Positions 34,270 through 44,179 of a stretch of 64,000 nucleotides of DNA are shown one piece after another. The notes below the pieces were generated by a model that was given only the letters and a program-made list of their open reading frames with translations, was not told the DNA's origin and ran no database searches. The position numbers and the translations under genes were made by a program. How positions within the stretch are numbered: the first letter of the stretch is position 1; every line of letters starts with the position of its first letter. Source of the stretch: Burkholderiales bacterium (lineage in GTDB: Bacteria > Pseudomonadota > Gammaproteobacteria > Burkholderiales > Burkholderiaceae_B); assembly GCA_021299735.1 (NCBI GenBank), contig JAJTEM010000003.1, forward strand, positions 62,001-126,000. The letters are read 5' to 3'.

Positions 34270-35238
34270 CTATGGTTCAGTGCGCAGCAAATGGGCTTGC
34301 TGTTTGCTTACTTTGATTTGCCACCCTTTTTTTACTTCTCGAATACCGCCCTTGTTAATAAGTAGCTGACGCGCCAATTCGATTAATTTCAGTTTGCCAC
34401 AGCGTACACCCTGCCCCAGCAACCAGTGGCGAAGTGTATTCAATTGAGCGGCTTCATCCAGTTCTCGCCATGGTGTCAACCGTAAGGCACCGGTGTCATC
34501 AAGAACCTGCGGTGAATTGGCCTGCGTGATGGAGTCCTCTTCCAGGTAGTGTGCCTGAAAAAATTCAGCCAGTTGCAACAAGGCCTTCGGGCTTTGGGGA
34601 AAGTGTTCTTCAAGGCTAGGCAACAATTCATGGCGCACCCAGTTGCGACGCAAGGTGGTGTCATCGTTGCTAGGGTCTTCAATGTATTGCAAGCGATTGG
34701 TGCGCGCATATTCCAGCAGGCTGGCCTTGCTGCAATTCAGCAAAGGGCGGCCCAACAGCAGTTCTGGGTGTAGGTGACGGTCTACGCCCACTGGGCCCAC
34801 TGCGCGCATGCCACCCACCCCGCGTAGGCCTGAACCACGCAACAATTGCAGCAAAACAGTTTCAAGTTGGTCATCCCGGTGGTGGGCACACAGCAGCACG
34901 GTGTGCTGATTGGCTTTCATCCAGTTGAAAATTGCACGGTAACGTTCTACTCGGGCTTGGCCCTCAAGGCCCAGCTTGCCGGGCTCAACATTCACCCTTA
35001 AGGCCGTAAAAGGCACACCCAATTGTTCGCACTGGCTTTTGCAGTGCGCTTCCCAGGCATTGGCAGGCGCTTGAATTTGATGGTTTACATGCACGGCATG
35101 CAGTGGCAAACCCATGGCATGCAAGGCGTGAAGCAACACGGTGGAATCCACACCACCTGAATAAGCCACCACAAAGCAGGCAGGGGTTAGGGTTTGGCGG
35201 TTGAAGTCGCTTAAAAAGGCTTCAAGCGACTGCTTCAA
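34270..35238 (-). CDS. tilS: tRNA(Ile)-lysidine synthase
   Basis: Adds lysine to C34 of the tRNA that reads AUA, an essential step. The PP-loop is VAYSGGVDSTVL near residue 24-35, with AHHRDDQLET and LRGVGGMRAV downstream, and a smaller C-terminal domain (RLTPWRELDEAAQ). 322 residues, a short form. It starts with TTG directly after the accA stop, with AAGGTGAG before it, so accA and tilS are translated together, an order common in betaproteobacteria. Confidence 0.96.
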   Translation of the reverse strand: MKQSLEAFLSDFNRQTLTPACFVVAYSGGVDSTVLLHALHAMGLPLHAVHVNHQIQAPANAWEAHCKSQCEQLGVPFTALRVNVEPGKLGLEGQARVERYRAIFNWMKANQHTVLLCAHHRDDQLETVLLQLLRGSGLRGVGGMRAVGPVGVDRHLHPELLLGRPLLNCSKASLLEYARTNRLQYIEDPSNDDTTLRRNWVRHELLPSLEEHFPQSPKALLQLAEFFQAHYLEEDSITQANSPQVLDDTGALRLTPWRELDEAAQLNTLRHWLLGQGVRCGKLKLIELARQLLINKGGIREVKKGWQIKVSKQQAHLLRTEP

Positions 35239-36201
35239 TTATTTGCTCACCTTGAAGTGGCCGTAACTCATCAGCCGATCGTGGCGAGCATCCAGCAAGG
35301 TTTTGGGCTTGTAAGTTACCAACATGTTCAAGGCTGCCTTGATTGCTGTTTTCAAATTGTTGGCCGTTTTTGCGTGGTCACGGTGTGCTCCACCAAAACT
35401 CTCTTTCACAATTTCCTGAATCAGGCCCAAATCACGCAGGCGTTTGGCGGTAATGCCCAAGGCCTCGGCAGCATCGGAAGCCCTTTCGGCACTGCGCCAC
35501 AAAATGGATGCACAACCTTCAGGAGAAATTACCGAGTACGTGGCGTTTTCCAGCATGATAACGTGGTCGGCCACGGCCAATGCCAAAGCCCCACCTGAAC
35601 CACCTTCACCAATAATTGCGCTTACAATCGGCACCTGAATTTGTGCCATTTCAATCAAGTTGCGGCCAATCGCCTCAGATTGCCCACGTTCCTCGGCATC
35701 AATTCCAGGGTATGCGCCAGGGGTATCCACAAGGGTCACAATCGGAATGCCAAACTTTTCAGCGGTTTTCATCAGGCGCAGCGCTTTGCGGTAGCCCTCT
35801 GGGCGCGGCATGCCAAAATTGCGCAGCGTGCGCTCTTTCACATCGCGGCCTTTTTGGTGACCAATCACCATGACGCTTTCGCCATCCAGGCGGGCAAGCC
35901 CGCCTACGATAGACGGGTCATCTGCAAAATGCCTGTCGCCGTGCAATTCATGGAAATCGGTGAATGCGTGGGCAATGTAATCCAGGGTGTAGGGGCGTTG
36001 GGGGTGCCGCGCAACTTGTGAAACCTGCCAGGGGGTCAGCTTGCTGTAAAGCTCTTTGGTGAGCACATCGCTTTTGCCTTCTAGGCGGCGAATTTCTTCA
36101 GACAAATCAACGGCCGAGCCATCTTGAACCAGGCGCAGCTCTTCGATTTTGCCTTTCAATTCGGCAATCGGTGCTTCAAAATCCAGAAATGTTTGCTTCA
36201 T
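35239..36201 (-). CDS. accA: Acetyl-CoA carboxylase carboxyltransferase subunit alpha
   Basis: 320 residues. It pairs with AccD to move carboxyl from biotin to acetyl-CoA, the first step of fatty acid synthesis. Characteristic stretches: [53 protein letters not shown] and [16 protein letters not shown] with [15 protein letters not shown]. The gene sits between the AlkA-like gene (9 bp) and tilS (0 bp), in one run of genes with cysS. Confidence 0.98.
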   Translation of the reverse strand: MKQTFLDFEAPIAELKGKIEELRLVQDGSAVDLSEEIRRLEGKSDVLTKELYSKLTPWQVSQVARHPQRPYTLDYIAHAFTDFHELHGDRHFADDPSIVGGLARLDGESVMVIGHQKGRDVKERTLRNFGMPRPEGYRKALRLMKTAEKFGIPIVTLVDTPGAYPGIDAEERGQSEAIGRNLIEMAQIQVPIVSAIIGEGGSGGALALAVADHVIMLENATYSVISPEGCASILWRSAERASDAAEALGITAKRLRDLGLIQEIVKESFGGAHRDHAKTANNLKTAIKAALNMLVTYKPKTLLDARHDRLMSYGHFKVSK

Positions 36202-36210
36202 GAGGTTCTC

Positions 36211-36864
36211 TTAATAGTCCACCACGGCTGGGTCCAGGCTGCGCCACAAATACCACGCCGCCACTGTCCGCCAAGGTTTTAATTTTTCCCCGAATTGTAG
36301 TGCTTCTTTCGGTCCGATGGGTTCGCCTTCGAAAAATTGGCGCGAGATACCGCGCTGCACACCAATATCATCCACAGGCCACACATCGGGCCTGCGCAAA
36401 CAAAACATCAAAAACATTTGGGCTGTCCAACGCCCCACTCCCTTGATTTCACACAAGTGGCGGGTGCAGGCTTCATCATCCATGGCATCGAGTAAGGCCA
36501 ATTCAAGTCGACCTTGTTGCTCAAATTCGCTCAAAGCACGTGAATATGTAATTTTCTGGCGAGATAGCCCTGTGGCCTTCAGTGTGTCATCACTTAGAGC
36601 GAGCAAGGCCTGGCTGGTAACTTGACCATTCAAGGCATCCACTACCCGAGCCCACACCGCATCGGCCGCTTTCACCGATATTTGTTGCCCAACCAGCGAC
36701 CGCAACATGGTTTCGTAAGGCGCACCACGAGAACGCAGTGCACGGTCAGCGTGGCGCACTACCAGGTTAGCCCACACAGGGCTAAGTCTGGAAAGAGCCT
36801 CACATGCCGCCTGCCAGTAAGCAGGCGCATGGGGATCCTGGTTCAACTTCAGGCTCGCCGCCAT
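36211..36864 (-). CDS. DNA-3-methyladenine glycosylase II-like (HhH-GPD)
   Basis: 217 residues. A helix-hairpin-helix base-excision enzyme: [17 protein letters not shown], the hairpin in [16 protein letters not shown], and the catalytic Asp in [10 protein letters not shown]. Length fits the short AlkA group. It removes alkylated purines. Its start lies 16 bp inside the 3' end of cysS, so the two are likely translated together. Confidence 0.93.
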   Translation of the reverse strand: MAASLKLNQDPHAPAYWQAACEALSRLSPVWANLVVRHADRALRSRGAPYETMLRSLVGQQISVKAADAVWARVVDALNGQVTSQALLALSDDTLKATGLSRQKITYSRALSEFEQQGRLELALLDAMDDEACTRHLCEIKGVGRWTAQMFLMFCLRRPDVWPVDDIGVQRGISRQFFEGEPIGPKEALQFGEKLKPWRTVAAWYLWRSLDPAVVDY

Positions 36865-38255
36865 TCGGTGGCACCGCCCCGTTTGTCTTCCAACACCACA
36901 CCCATGTCAAGCAACTGTTGTCGTATAGCGTCTGCTTTTGCAAAATCCCGATCAGTTTTAGCCTGGGTTCGGGCATCAATCAGGGCTTGAATCGCAGCCT
37001 CGTCAAGACCACCGGCTTGCTCGCCTACTTCGGCTTTCTGGAAGGCTTCAGCAGTGCGCCCCAGCAAACCCAACACTTGCGCCAATGCTTTTAAACGCGC
37101 AGCCATGAATGGGTCAGCAGTGCGGTTTACCTCATTCGCCATTTCAAACAACACGGAAACAGCTATTGGCGTGTTCATATCATCATTCATCGCCTCGGCA
37201 AAGCGGGCTTCATAATCCTGGTTCCAGTCGATGGCCTGGGCAGCAGGCGCATTCCCAACTGCGGTGTACAAACGGCCTAGAGCGGCTTTCGCGTCTTGCA
37301 CGTGGCCTTCCGAGTAGGTCAACTGGCTGCGGTACTGGGCGCGTAAAATAAAAAATCGCACGACTTCCGCGTCATACACCTTCAAAATGTCCCGAATTGT
37401 GAAGAAATTATTCAGCGATTTCGACATTTTCTCCGATTGCCCATTGGTTTCTACACGCACGAAACCGTTGTGCATCCAGTATTGGGCAAACCCATCGCCA
37501 GTGGCGCCCACACTTTGGGCAATTTCGTTTTCATGATGAGGAAACTGAAGATCGGCACCGCCACCATGAATATCGAATGTGTTACCCAACAATTTGCAGC
37601 TCATGGCTGAACACTCTATGTGCCAGCCCGGGCGGCCCACGCCGAAATCGGAATCCCACTTGGCATCAGCCGGCTCTTCGGCTTTCGCACTTTTCCAAAG
37701 CACAAAGTCGAGGGGGTCCTTTTTGCTGTCTGAAACCCCAACCCGTTCTCCTGCACGCAATTCATCCAGGCTTTTACCGGAAAGTTGACCATACTCAGGA
37801 AACGCACGAACAGAAAAGTTCACGTCACCGGAATCATCACGGTAGGCCAATCTTTTATTCATCAGGGTGTGAATCATTTCCTGCATTTCTGCCACATACT
37901 CAGTAGCGCGTGGCTCGTGATCGGGTCGCTCAATACCAAGTGCATCAGCATCTTCATGCATGGCTGCGATAAAGCGGTCGGTCAACGAACGAATGCTTTC
38001 GCCGTTTTCAACAGCACGGCGGATAATTTTGTCGTCAATGTCAGTGATGTTGCGCACATAAGTAACCGGGTAGCCCGATGCACGAAGCCATCGCTTGAGC
38101 AGATCGAACACAACCATAACCCTTGCATGCCCCAAATGGCAGAAATCGTAAACGGTCATGCCGCACACGTACATGCGAACGTTATGTGGATCAAGGGGCG
38201 AAAAAGCCTGCTTTTTCCTTAGAATTGAATTATAAATGTGAAGAGACGATTTCAT
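36849..38255 (-). CDS. cysS: Cysteinyl-tRNA synthetase
   Basis: 468 residues. Class I synthetase with the HIGH-type motif CHLGHARV near residue 36-43, the zinc ligands [10 protein letters not shown] and [14 protein letters not shown], and KMSKSLNNF near residue 273. It starts at ATG 38255 with no strong Shine-Dalgarno. It leads the cysS-alkA-like-accA-tilS-exonuclease-helicase run on the minus strand. Confidence 0.98.
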   Translation of the reverse strand: MKSSLHIYNSILRKKQAFSPLDPHNVRMYVCGMTVYDFCHLGHARVMVVFDLLKRWLRASGYPVTYVRNITDIDDKIIRRAVENGESIRSLTDRFIAAMHEDADALGIERPDHEPRATEYVAEMQEMIHTLMNKRLAYRDDSGDVNFSVRAFPEYGQLSGKSLDELRAGERVGVSDSKKDPLDFVLWKSAKAEEPADAKWDSDFGVGRPGWHIECSAMSCKLLGNTFDIHGGGADLQFPHHENEIAQSVGATGDGFAQYWMHNGFVRVETNGQSEKMSKSLNNFFTIRDILKVYDAEVVRFFILRAQYRSQLTYSEGHVQDAKAALGRLYTAVGNAPAAQAIDWNQDYEARFAEAMNDDMNTPIAVSVLFEMANEVNRTADPFMAARLKALAQVLGLLGRTAEAFQKAEVGEQAGGLDEAAIQALIDARTQAKTDRDFAKADAIRQQLLDMGVVLEDKRGGATEWRRA

Positions 38256-38446
38256 TGGACTCAGAAAAAAAGCGGAACCAGCTTACCAAAACGGTACAAT
38301 TCAACACTGGAATTCACAGTAACCCCAGTTCAAAAGCCAACCCGCTCTGGGGCTTGCTACAATAGCGGTCGAGTATATCATTACGCATGATCGAGTTTTT
38401 CCTTACCAATCAGATGAAACGGGTAACCCCGCAAAGGCGCAACCGA

Positions 38447-39679
38447 ATGCAGGCTAAAAAAATAATCACTTCATCAATCAGTGGCAAATTCAAAAAAAGC
38501 AAATACGCAGTGCTGATCGCACTTGTGGGTCTGGCTGTGGCTGGAGCACCAGGCCATGCCGACGAGTCCGACGAAGTTTCAAAACTTATTCAAAATGGTC
38601 AATTTGAGCAGGCGCAAGCGCGAGCAGACGCATTTTTGGCCAGCAGGCCAAATGATGCCCAAATGCGCTTTCTGAAGGGTCTTATTCTGACTGAACGCAA
38701 CAAAAATAGCGAAGCCATTGCAGTTTTCACCAAACTGACCGAAGACTTTCCTGAGCTGCCCGAGCCCTACAATAACCTGGCGGTTTTGTACGCGAGCACA
38801 GGCAATTACGAAAAAGCCCGCGAATCCCTGGAAATGGCCATTCGCACCCATCCAAGCTATGCCACTGCGCACGAGAACCTTGGGGATGTGTATGCTAAGC
38901 TGGCCAGCCAGTCTTACGACAAAGCCCTGCAACTCGACGGTCGTAACCTAACGGCTCAAACCAAACTTTCACTGGTACGCAACCTGATAGCGGGCAAACC
39001 CGAAAGCGTTGCAGCTGCCGCGGCGCCTGCTGCTGCACCGGTCAGTAAGCCAGCCCCAGTTGCTGCGGCTGCTGCACCAGCTGTAGCTGCTGCTACACCA
39101 CCCAGCAAACCGGTAGCGCCTGCCAAAACTGCGCCAACGTCAGCACCGCCGCAGCCAGCAGCTGCACCCACACCGCCCCCTGCGGTTGTGGCTACCGCAC
39201 CAGTGGCAGCGACCGCACCGGTGGTTGCTGCCGCGCCGCCTTCGGTTGAAGTAGCTCCACGCAAACCAGCCCCTGCTGCTGCGCCTGCAATTACGACCAG
39301 CAAGCCTGCTGAAACAAAACCCAGCATCAATACGATCGGCATGGACAGCCAGGTGCTGGCGAGCGTTGAAGCTTGGGCAAAAGCCTGGACTGATCAAGAC
39401 ATCGGCGGCTACCTTGGTGCCTACAGTAAAGACTTCGAAACACCTGGCAAAATGAGCCGCGCGAACTGGGAAAAAATGCGCGAGCAGCGCATTGTTGGAA
39501 AAGAAACAATTCGAGTGGTTGTTGAAAACCCGTTGATTACCATTACCGGCAATGAAGCGGTAGTGAAATTCAAGCAAAGTTACTTTTCCAACCGCCTGAA
39601 CAACGTGTCCAGCAAAACACTGACCATGAGGCTTGAAGGCGGTAACTGGAAAATCGTTAGCGAGAGGGTGGACGGCTAA
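38447..39679 (+). CDS. Exported TPR protein with Pro/Ala linker and SnoaL-like C-terminal domain
   Basis: From ATG 38447 (AAAGG before it) the protein has 410 residues: a signal peptide (YAVLIALVGLAVAGAPGHA), then TPR-like repeats (FEQAQARADAFLASRPNDAQ, LPEPYNNLAVLYASTGNYEKARE), then a long Pro/Ala-rich linker of about 110 residues, then a SnoaL/NTF2-like domain (AWAKAWTDQDIGGYLGAYSKDF...WKIVSERVDG). Upstream ATGs at 38387 and 38414 are alternatives. It directly precedes an L,D-transpeptidase with no gap, and both carry related C-terminal domains; it may organise cell-wall enzymes in the periplasm. Confidence 0.82.
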   Translation: MQAKKIITSSISGKFKKSKYAVLIALVGLAVAGAPGHADESDEVSKLIQNGQFEQAQARADAFLASRPNDAQMRFLKGLILTERNKNSEAIAVFTKLTEDFPELPEPYNNLAVLYASTGNYEKARESLEMAIRTHPSYATAHENLGDVYAKLASQSYDKALQLDGRNLTAQTKLSLVRNLIAGKPESVAAAAAPAAAPVSKPAPVAAAAAPAVAAATPPSKPVAPAKTAPTSAPPQPAAAPTPPPAVVATAPVAATAPVVAAAPPSVEVAPRKPAPAAAPAITTSKPAETKPSINTIGMDSQVLASVEAWAKAWTDQDIGGYLGAYSKDFETPGKMSRANWEKMREQRIVGKETIRVVVENPLITITGNEAVVKFKQSYFSNRLNNVSSKTLTMRLEGGNWKIVSERVDG

Positions 39680-40975
39680 ATGTGGTTCAGAAGTGGTCTT
39701 CGTGTGATATTCAAGGGGTTTCGACTACTCGTGCCACTGTTTTTTTGGGCTTTTACTGCGGCCCCCACTTTTGTTGAATCTGGCGCCAAAGAAAGAGTCG
39801 AGTTTGCGGCCTACAGCAGCACCGTATCCAAAAAAGACTCGATAGCTGGCATGTTGTTTGAATCTGCCAGCTATCAACCGGTGATCGATACAGCAGTCGA
39901 AGACATTTACCTCGCGCTTAGTCAACATGAGCTGAACAAAGCACTTGAATTGACCGATCGGCTTTTGAGCGAGTTTCCGAATTTCTACCTGGGCCATATG
40001 CTTAGGGGAGACATCCTGTCATTGAAGGCTGGTCGACCTTTGTCCAACATTGGCGACATGCCAAACGTACCCAAAGGCAAACAAGAGGAGTTGGCTGAGT
40101 TACGCGAGGAAGCAATTGCACGCTTCAAGGCAGTAAAAGATCGCCCGCAGCGCGACCTTTTGCCGGCCGAACTGGTGGAGTTAAATAACAATCAGCGCTA
40201 CGTAATCCTGGTTGATACATCGCGATCCAGATTGTTCCTGTACGAAAATGCATTTCCCAAACCCAGGCTGGTTACAGACTTTTATGTATCACAGGGAAAG
40301 ATGGGGGCTGTGAAAGTGCGCGAGGGCGACAAGCGAACTCCAATTGGCGTATACACCATCACCGAACTTCTGCCCAAAGAAAAACTGACTGATTTTTACG
40401 GCCCTATAGCGTTGCCTATTGATTACCCCAACGCTTGGGACAAGCGCCTTGGGAAAACAGGCTACGGTATTTGGTTACACGGAATGCCGAAAAATTATGT
40501 TAGCCGCCCCCCAAAGGCAAGCGATGGCTGCGTTGTGCTGGCAAACCAAGACTTGCTCGCGCTGAAACAGTTTGTCGACATTGGAACAACGCAAGTGGTA
40601 ATTAGCGAAAGGCTCGATTTCGTGCCCGTTGAAGTGTGGCAAAGCCATAGAAAAGCCGCTTTGCGCATGGTAGAAAGCTGGCAAAAAGACTTGGAAAAAG
40701 GCTTTTACAAAGGCATTTACCATTACGCTAGCGATGTAATTATCGATGGGCAAGGCCTGATTGAATGGCAAAGAAACCAGCAAATCAACAATAAATCTTT
40801 TGGAAAAATCTCCATCGACGACCTCACCGTGATGAGATACCCCAGCGACAAAGACATGATGTTGGTGTCATTCAAACAAGAGGATAAATTATCGGGTGAA
40901 GTTCGCAAGCAACAGTACTGGATGAAGATTGGTACCCGGTGGCAAATTGTTCAGGAAGATACTTTCAAACTCTAA
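39680..40975 (+). CDS. L,D-transpeptidase (YkuD/YafK-like)
   Basis: 431 residues. A signal or anchor sequence near the N-terminus (VIFKGFRLLVPLFFWAFTAA) is followed by TPR-like helices and the YkuD domain: YVILVDTSRSRLFLYEN, KRTPIGVYTITELLP, then HGMPKNY and RPPKASDGCVVL with catalytic Cys about 284. A C-terminal NTF2-like domain (GIYHYASDVIID..WQIVQED) follows, as in the gene before. These enzymes link peptidoglycan or attach proteins to it. ATG 39680 immediately follows the stop of the TPR gene, so they form an operon. Confidence 0.92.
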   Translation: MWFRSGLRVIFKGFRLLVPLFFWAFTAAPTFVESGAKERVEFAAYSSTVSKKDSIAGMLFESASYQPVIDTAVEDIYLALSQHELNKALELTDRLLSEFPNFYLGHMLRGDILSLKAGRPLSNIGDMPNVPKGKQEELAELREEAIARFKAVKDRPQRDLLPAELVELNNNQRYVILVDTSRSRLFLYENAFPKPRLVTDFYVSQGKMGAVKVREGDKRTPIGVYTITELLPKEKLTDFYGPIALPIDYPNAWDKRLGKTGYGIWLHGMPKNYVSRPPKASDGCVVLANQDLLALKQFVDIGTTQVVISERLDFVPVEVWQSHRKAALRMVESWQKDLEKGFYKGIYHYASDVIIDGQGLIEWQRNQQINNKSFGKISIDDLTVMRYPSDKDMMLVSFKQEDKLSGEVRKQQYWMKIGTRWQIVQEDTFKL

Positions 40976-40986
40976 GGTAAAAGGCT

Positions 40987-41589
40987 GTGATTCAAGGCAA
41001 ACGTGTTTTTCTCAAGTGGTCGATGTTCTCGGCAATTGCTGTTAGCATCTGTAATTCTTCAATCTCATCTGCGTTTGCGAAAGCGAAAAAACAAACCATG
41101 GTTAAACTTAAAACAAATTTTGGCGATATCACGATCACCTTGGACGCTGAAAAAGCCCCTGCCACTGTGGCGAACTTTCTGGAATACGCAAAAAGCGGCT
41201 TCTACACCAACACAATTTTTCACCGCGTCATTAGCGGATTCATGGTTCAGGGCGGCGGTTTTGAACCTGGCATGAAACAGAAGATGACTAAAAGTCCGGT
41301 GAAAAATGAAGCCGACAATGGCTTGAAAAACGAAAAATACACGGTTGCGATGGCCCGTACCAACGATCCGCATTCTGCCACTGCTCAGTTTTTCATTAAT
41401 GTGGAAAACAATGAATTCCTGAACTTCAAAAGCCCAACTCCACAAGGTTGGGGCTACTGCGTATTCGGCAAAGTGACCGAAGGCAAAGAGGTTGTAGACA
41501 AAATCGTGGGCGTTAAAACTGGCTCAAAAGGCTTTCACCAGGACGTGCCGCTGGAAGATGTGGTTATTCAGGGTGTTGAAGTCATTTAA
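40987..41589 (+). CDS. Exported cyclophilin-type peptidyl-prolyl isomerase
   Basis: 200 residues from GTG 40987, with AAGG nearby. A signal peptide ([19 protein letters not shown]) precedes a cyclophilin domain: [36 protein letters not shown], and [13 protein letters not shown]. It should help folding in the periplasm. An internal ATG at 41098 (MVKLKTNFG) matches the start of cytoplasmic PpiB, so two forms or a recent signal-peptide gain are possible. It follows the YkuD gene by 11 bp. Confidence 0.93.
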   Translation: MIQGKRVFLKWSMFSAIAVSICNSSISSAFAKAKKQTMVKLKTNFGDITITLDAEKAPATVANFLEYAKSGFYTNTIFHRVISGFMVQGGGFEPGMKQKMTKSPVKNEADNGLKNEKYTVAMARTNDPHSATAQFFINVENNEFLNFKSPTPQGWGYCVFGKVTEGKEVVDKIVGVKTGSKGFHQDVPLEDVVIQGVEVI

Positions 41590-41603
41590 TTCAAACCGAT
41601 TTC

Positions 41604-41632
41604 AAAAAAGCCCTTCTTTAAGGGCTTTTTTT
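41604..41632 (+). terminator. Terminator after the cyclophilin gene
   Basis: AAGCCCTT and AAGGGCTT form a perfect stem around a short CTT-type loop, with A-run before and T-run after. Confidence 0.88.
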
Positions 41633-41656
41633 ATGACTTTTTAATCAGGTAACAAG

Positions 41657-42484
41657 TTGATTGAAATTCCGCAACAAGGTGCCGCATTTTTTGCTTCCGA
41701 CCTGCACCTTTCCGAACACACACAAAAAACTCTCGAGGCTTTTGAAAACTGGCTAGCCAGCGTGGCCCAAGAAAACACACTGATTTTTTTATTGGGCGAC
41801 CTGTTTGAAGTTTGGTATGGCGACGACTACAGCGACAGCACTAGCAAACGGGTCATCGAAGCGTTACAAAGTGCAAAGTCTGCTGGCTCAACCCTGTATT
41901 TCATGCACGGCAACCGTGACTTTTTGCTGGGCGAGCAATTTGCTGAAGCCGCTGGGTTTGAAATTCTGCCCGATCCGGAGTTTTTACTGGTCAACCACCG
42001 AGTGGTGCTGATTACGCACGGCGATCAACTTTGCACCGATGACAAAGCCTACCAAAAATTCAGGCTTCAAAGCCGGGATGAAAAATGGCAGGCAAATCTG
42101 CTTTCGATGCCCTTGGAAAAACGCATTGAAATGGCCAAGACCATTCGCAGTGAAAGCAAAATACACAAAGCCAACAGTGCGATGAGTATTATGGATGCCA
42201 ACCTGCAGACAGTGGCTGAGACATTCAAGGGCCACTGGCCCGACGGTTATTACATTGGCAAAAGCGATGTAATATTACATGGGCACACGCACCGCTGCGC
42301 CATTCATAACACGCTCAACAGCCCGGCCACAGCAGCACCCGAATCAGCTCAAGGGCAGTTGCAAACAGGTCAGCGTATCGTATTACCTGACTGGAATTTT
42401 GATGAACCAGAAAAAAACCGCCCTAAGGGCGGTTTCATGAAACTCCAAAACAGCGGGGAATTCAGCCTGACACTGTTCAACTAA
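41657..42484 (+). CDS. lpxH: UDP-2,3-diacylglucosamine diphosphatase
   Basis: 275 residues. A calcineurin-like metallophosphatase in lipid A synthesis that makes lipid X. Metal ligands are in the expected order: FFASDLHLSEH, FLLGDLFEVWYGDDY, MHGNRDFLLG, LITHGDQLCTDD and ILHGHTHRCAIH. The start is TTG 41657 after AGGTAAC; no better start is in frame. The last ~25 codons overlap a terminator hairpin for the opposite strand. Confidence 0.95.
   Translation: MIEIPQQGAAFFASDLHLSEHTQKTLEAFENWLASVAQENTLIFLLGDLFEVWYGDDYSDSTSKRVIEALQSAKSAGSTLYFMHGNRDFLLGEQFAEAAGFEILPDPEFLLVNHRVVLITHGDQLCTDDKAYQKFRLQSRDEKWQANLLSMPLEKRIEMAKTIRSESKIHKANSAMSIMDANLQTVAETFKGHWPDGYYIGKSDVILHGHTHRCAIHNTLNSPATAAPESAQGQLQTGQRIVLPDWNFDEPEKNRPKGGFMKLQNSGEFSLTLFN
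42411..42435 (-). terminator. cysE terminator embedded in the lpxH coding end
   Basis: On the minus strand, AAACCGCCC and GGGCGGTTT form a perfect stem, followed by seven T (read from 42417 downward). It lies 55 bp after the cysE stop and inside the final codons of convergent lpxH (residues about 252-260). Confidence 0.8.
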
Positions 42485-42489
42485 TTCGC

Positions 42490-43257
42490 TTAGTTGTCCA
42501 CCAGCTTGTTCAAGGCTTTCAGTTCTTCGCAGTCAACGGATTCGCCACAATCTGGTTCAGCCTTTCCTTGGCTCAAAAGTTTTTCAAGCTGTTCAATGCG
42601 ATGCTGTTGGGCAATGGCCTGGTCAATCAAACCGTGCATGGCCTTAATAAGCGGGTCATCGCCGTTTTTAGAAACGCCATAAGCCGAGAATTCCTCTTTG
42701 GTTTTTGCAGCGCCTGTCAATTCTTCACCGGGTGCGCGTTCTTCGGCTTTCAAAATCATGCGCGCTGGGTTGCCCACAGCAGTTGCTCCAGCCGGCACCG
42801 GTTTGGTTACTACCGCATTGGACCCTATTTTTGCGCCCTCACCCACCGTGAAAGGCCCCAATACCTGTGCGCCAGCACCCACAACAACACCCTTTTCCAG
42901 CGTGGGATGTCGCTTGCCCTTGGCCAGCGAAGTGCCCCCCAAGGTAACGCCTTGGTAAATAGTCACATCGTCATGAATCTCGGCTGTTTCGCCGATAACA
43001 ACCCCCATCCCGTGATCTATAAATACACGGCGTCCAATACTGGCACCAGGGTGAATCTCGATGCCGGTGAAAAACCGGCCAAGGTGCGATAGAAAGCGGG
43101 CGAGCGTGGTCAATCCGGCAGTCCATGATCTGTGTGCAAACCGATGCCAGATCAAGGCGTGCAGACCGGGGTAGCACAAAAATACCTCAAGCCGCCCACG
43201 GGCAGCCGGATCTTTCTTCAGGATAGTGTCGATGTCTTCTTGTAATCGAATCCACAT
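42490..43257 (-). CDS. cysE: Serine O-acetyltransferase
   Basis: 255 residues from ATG 43257. It makes O-acetylserine for cysteine synthesis. A helical N-terminus is followed by left-handed beta-helix repeats ([54 protein letters not shown]). The C-terminal part ([18 protein letters not shown]...) extends past the usual end by about 30 residues, rich in charged residues. Confidence 0.95.
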   Translation of the reverse strand: MWIRLQEDIDTILKKDPAARGRLEVFLCYPGLHALIWHRFAHRSWTAGLTTLARFLSHLGRFFTGIEIHPGASIGRRVFIDHGMGVVIGETAEIHDDVTIYQGVTLGGTSLAKGKRHPTLEKGVVVGAGAQVLGPFTVGEGAKIGSNAVVTKPVPAGATAVGNPARMILKAEERAPGEELTGAAKTKEEFSAYGVSKNGDDPLIKAMHGLIDQAIAQQHRIEQLEKLLSQGKAEPDCGESVDCEELKALNKLVDN

Positions 43258-43326
43258 GCGCAGAGAACCTTGAATCAATTGTTATGGTGCGTCAAACACT
43301 TATCGCCGCAGTGTAGCACGGCCGCC

Positions 43327-44136
43327 TCAATGCTTTTTACGCTCGAATTCATGCGGGTAAAGGCGATTGTCCACAACCCGAATTACATCCGAAAAAAAGC
43401 CCCGAAGCATGTCTACCTCCTCTTGCTCCAGAGGAGTTTTGGCCAACATCCTGGCCAAGCGTTGCACCACTTTTTTTGGCTTGTCGGGGTTGATAAAGTC
43501 AACAGCCTCCATGGCCCGCAACCAATGGGCTTGCAAATCCGCCACAGCCTTCACACTGGCCAGCCTGCCACCTTGTTGCAAAGTACCCGCCAGGGAGTTT
43601 TCATCAGCCTGGGCCTGAACACCAGCCGCCCATTCCATGCGCAAGGCATACGCCACAATTTGTACGGCTTGCGACAAGTTCAGCGAACTGTAGGCAGGGT
43701 TGGCTGCAATTGTTACCTGCCTGTTACAGACCAACAGCTCCTCGTTGCTTAGCCCCGTGCGCTCTGCACCAAACACAAACGCTGCACCCACACCGCTTTG
43801 CGTAAGCACCAACGCCTCTCGGGCTGCCTCTTGCGGGCTTTGCAAGCCTGGCCCCAAATCTCGCAAGCGCGCCGACAAAGCAAACGCTACGTTACGATCT
43901 GCCAAAGCATCTGGCAAAGTGTTGTAAACGCGGGCATTTTCAAGTACGTCCACTGCGCCACTGGCCAATGAAATTGCCTCCTCGGCACTGCAAATATCAG
44001 CGCTTTTGGGCTCAACCAAGCGCAAATCGCTTAAACCCATGGTTTTCATGGCGCGTGCCACCGAACCAACATTGCCAGGATGGCTTGTTTTTACAAGAAC
44101 TATTGAAATGGATTCGAGGGAAATGGCTGCGGTCAT
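43327..44136 (-). CDS. trmJ: tRNA (cytidine/uridine-32-2'-O)-methyltransferase TrmJ
   Basis: 269 residues. SPOUT-class knot enzyme: IVLVKTSHPGNVGSVARAMK at the N-terminus, VFGAERTGLSNEELLVCN and IAANPAYSSLNLSQAVQIVAY in the SAM-binding knot. It methylates position 32 of several tRNAs. It diverges from suhB, 43 bp apart, the same arrangement as in many betaproteobacteria. Confidence 0.93.
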   Translation of the reverse strand: MTAAISLESISIVLVKTSHPGNVGSVARAMKTMGLSDLRLVEPKSADICSAEEAISLASGAVDVLENARVYNTLPDALADRNVAFALSARLRDLGPGLQSPQEAAREALVLTQSGVGAAFVFGAERTGLSNEELLVCNRQVTIAANPAYSSLNLSQAVQIVAYALRMEWAAGVQAQADENSLAGTLQQGGRLASVKAVADLQAHWLRAMEAVDFINPDKPKKVVQRLARMLAKTPLEQEEVDMLRGFFSDVIRVVDNRLYPHEFERKKH

Positions 44137-44179
44137 TTATAATGTCGGGTTAAACGTATTCAAATTGAAAGGAAAGGCC

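Noticed and set aside
38956..39342. 128-codon minus frame of almost pure Ala, Gly and Thr
   Set aside because: It mirrors the Pro/Ala-rich linker of the TPR protein; repetitive DNA keeps several frames open.
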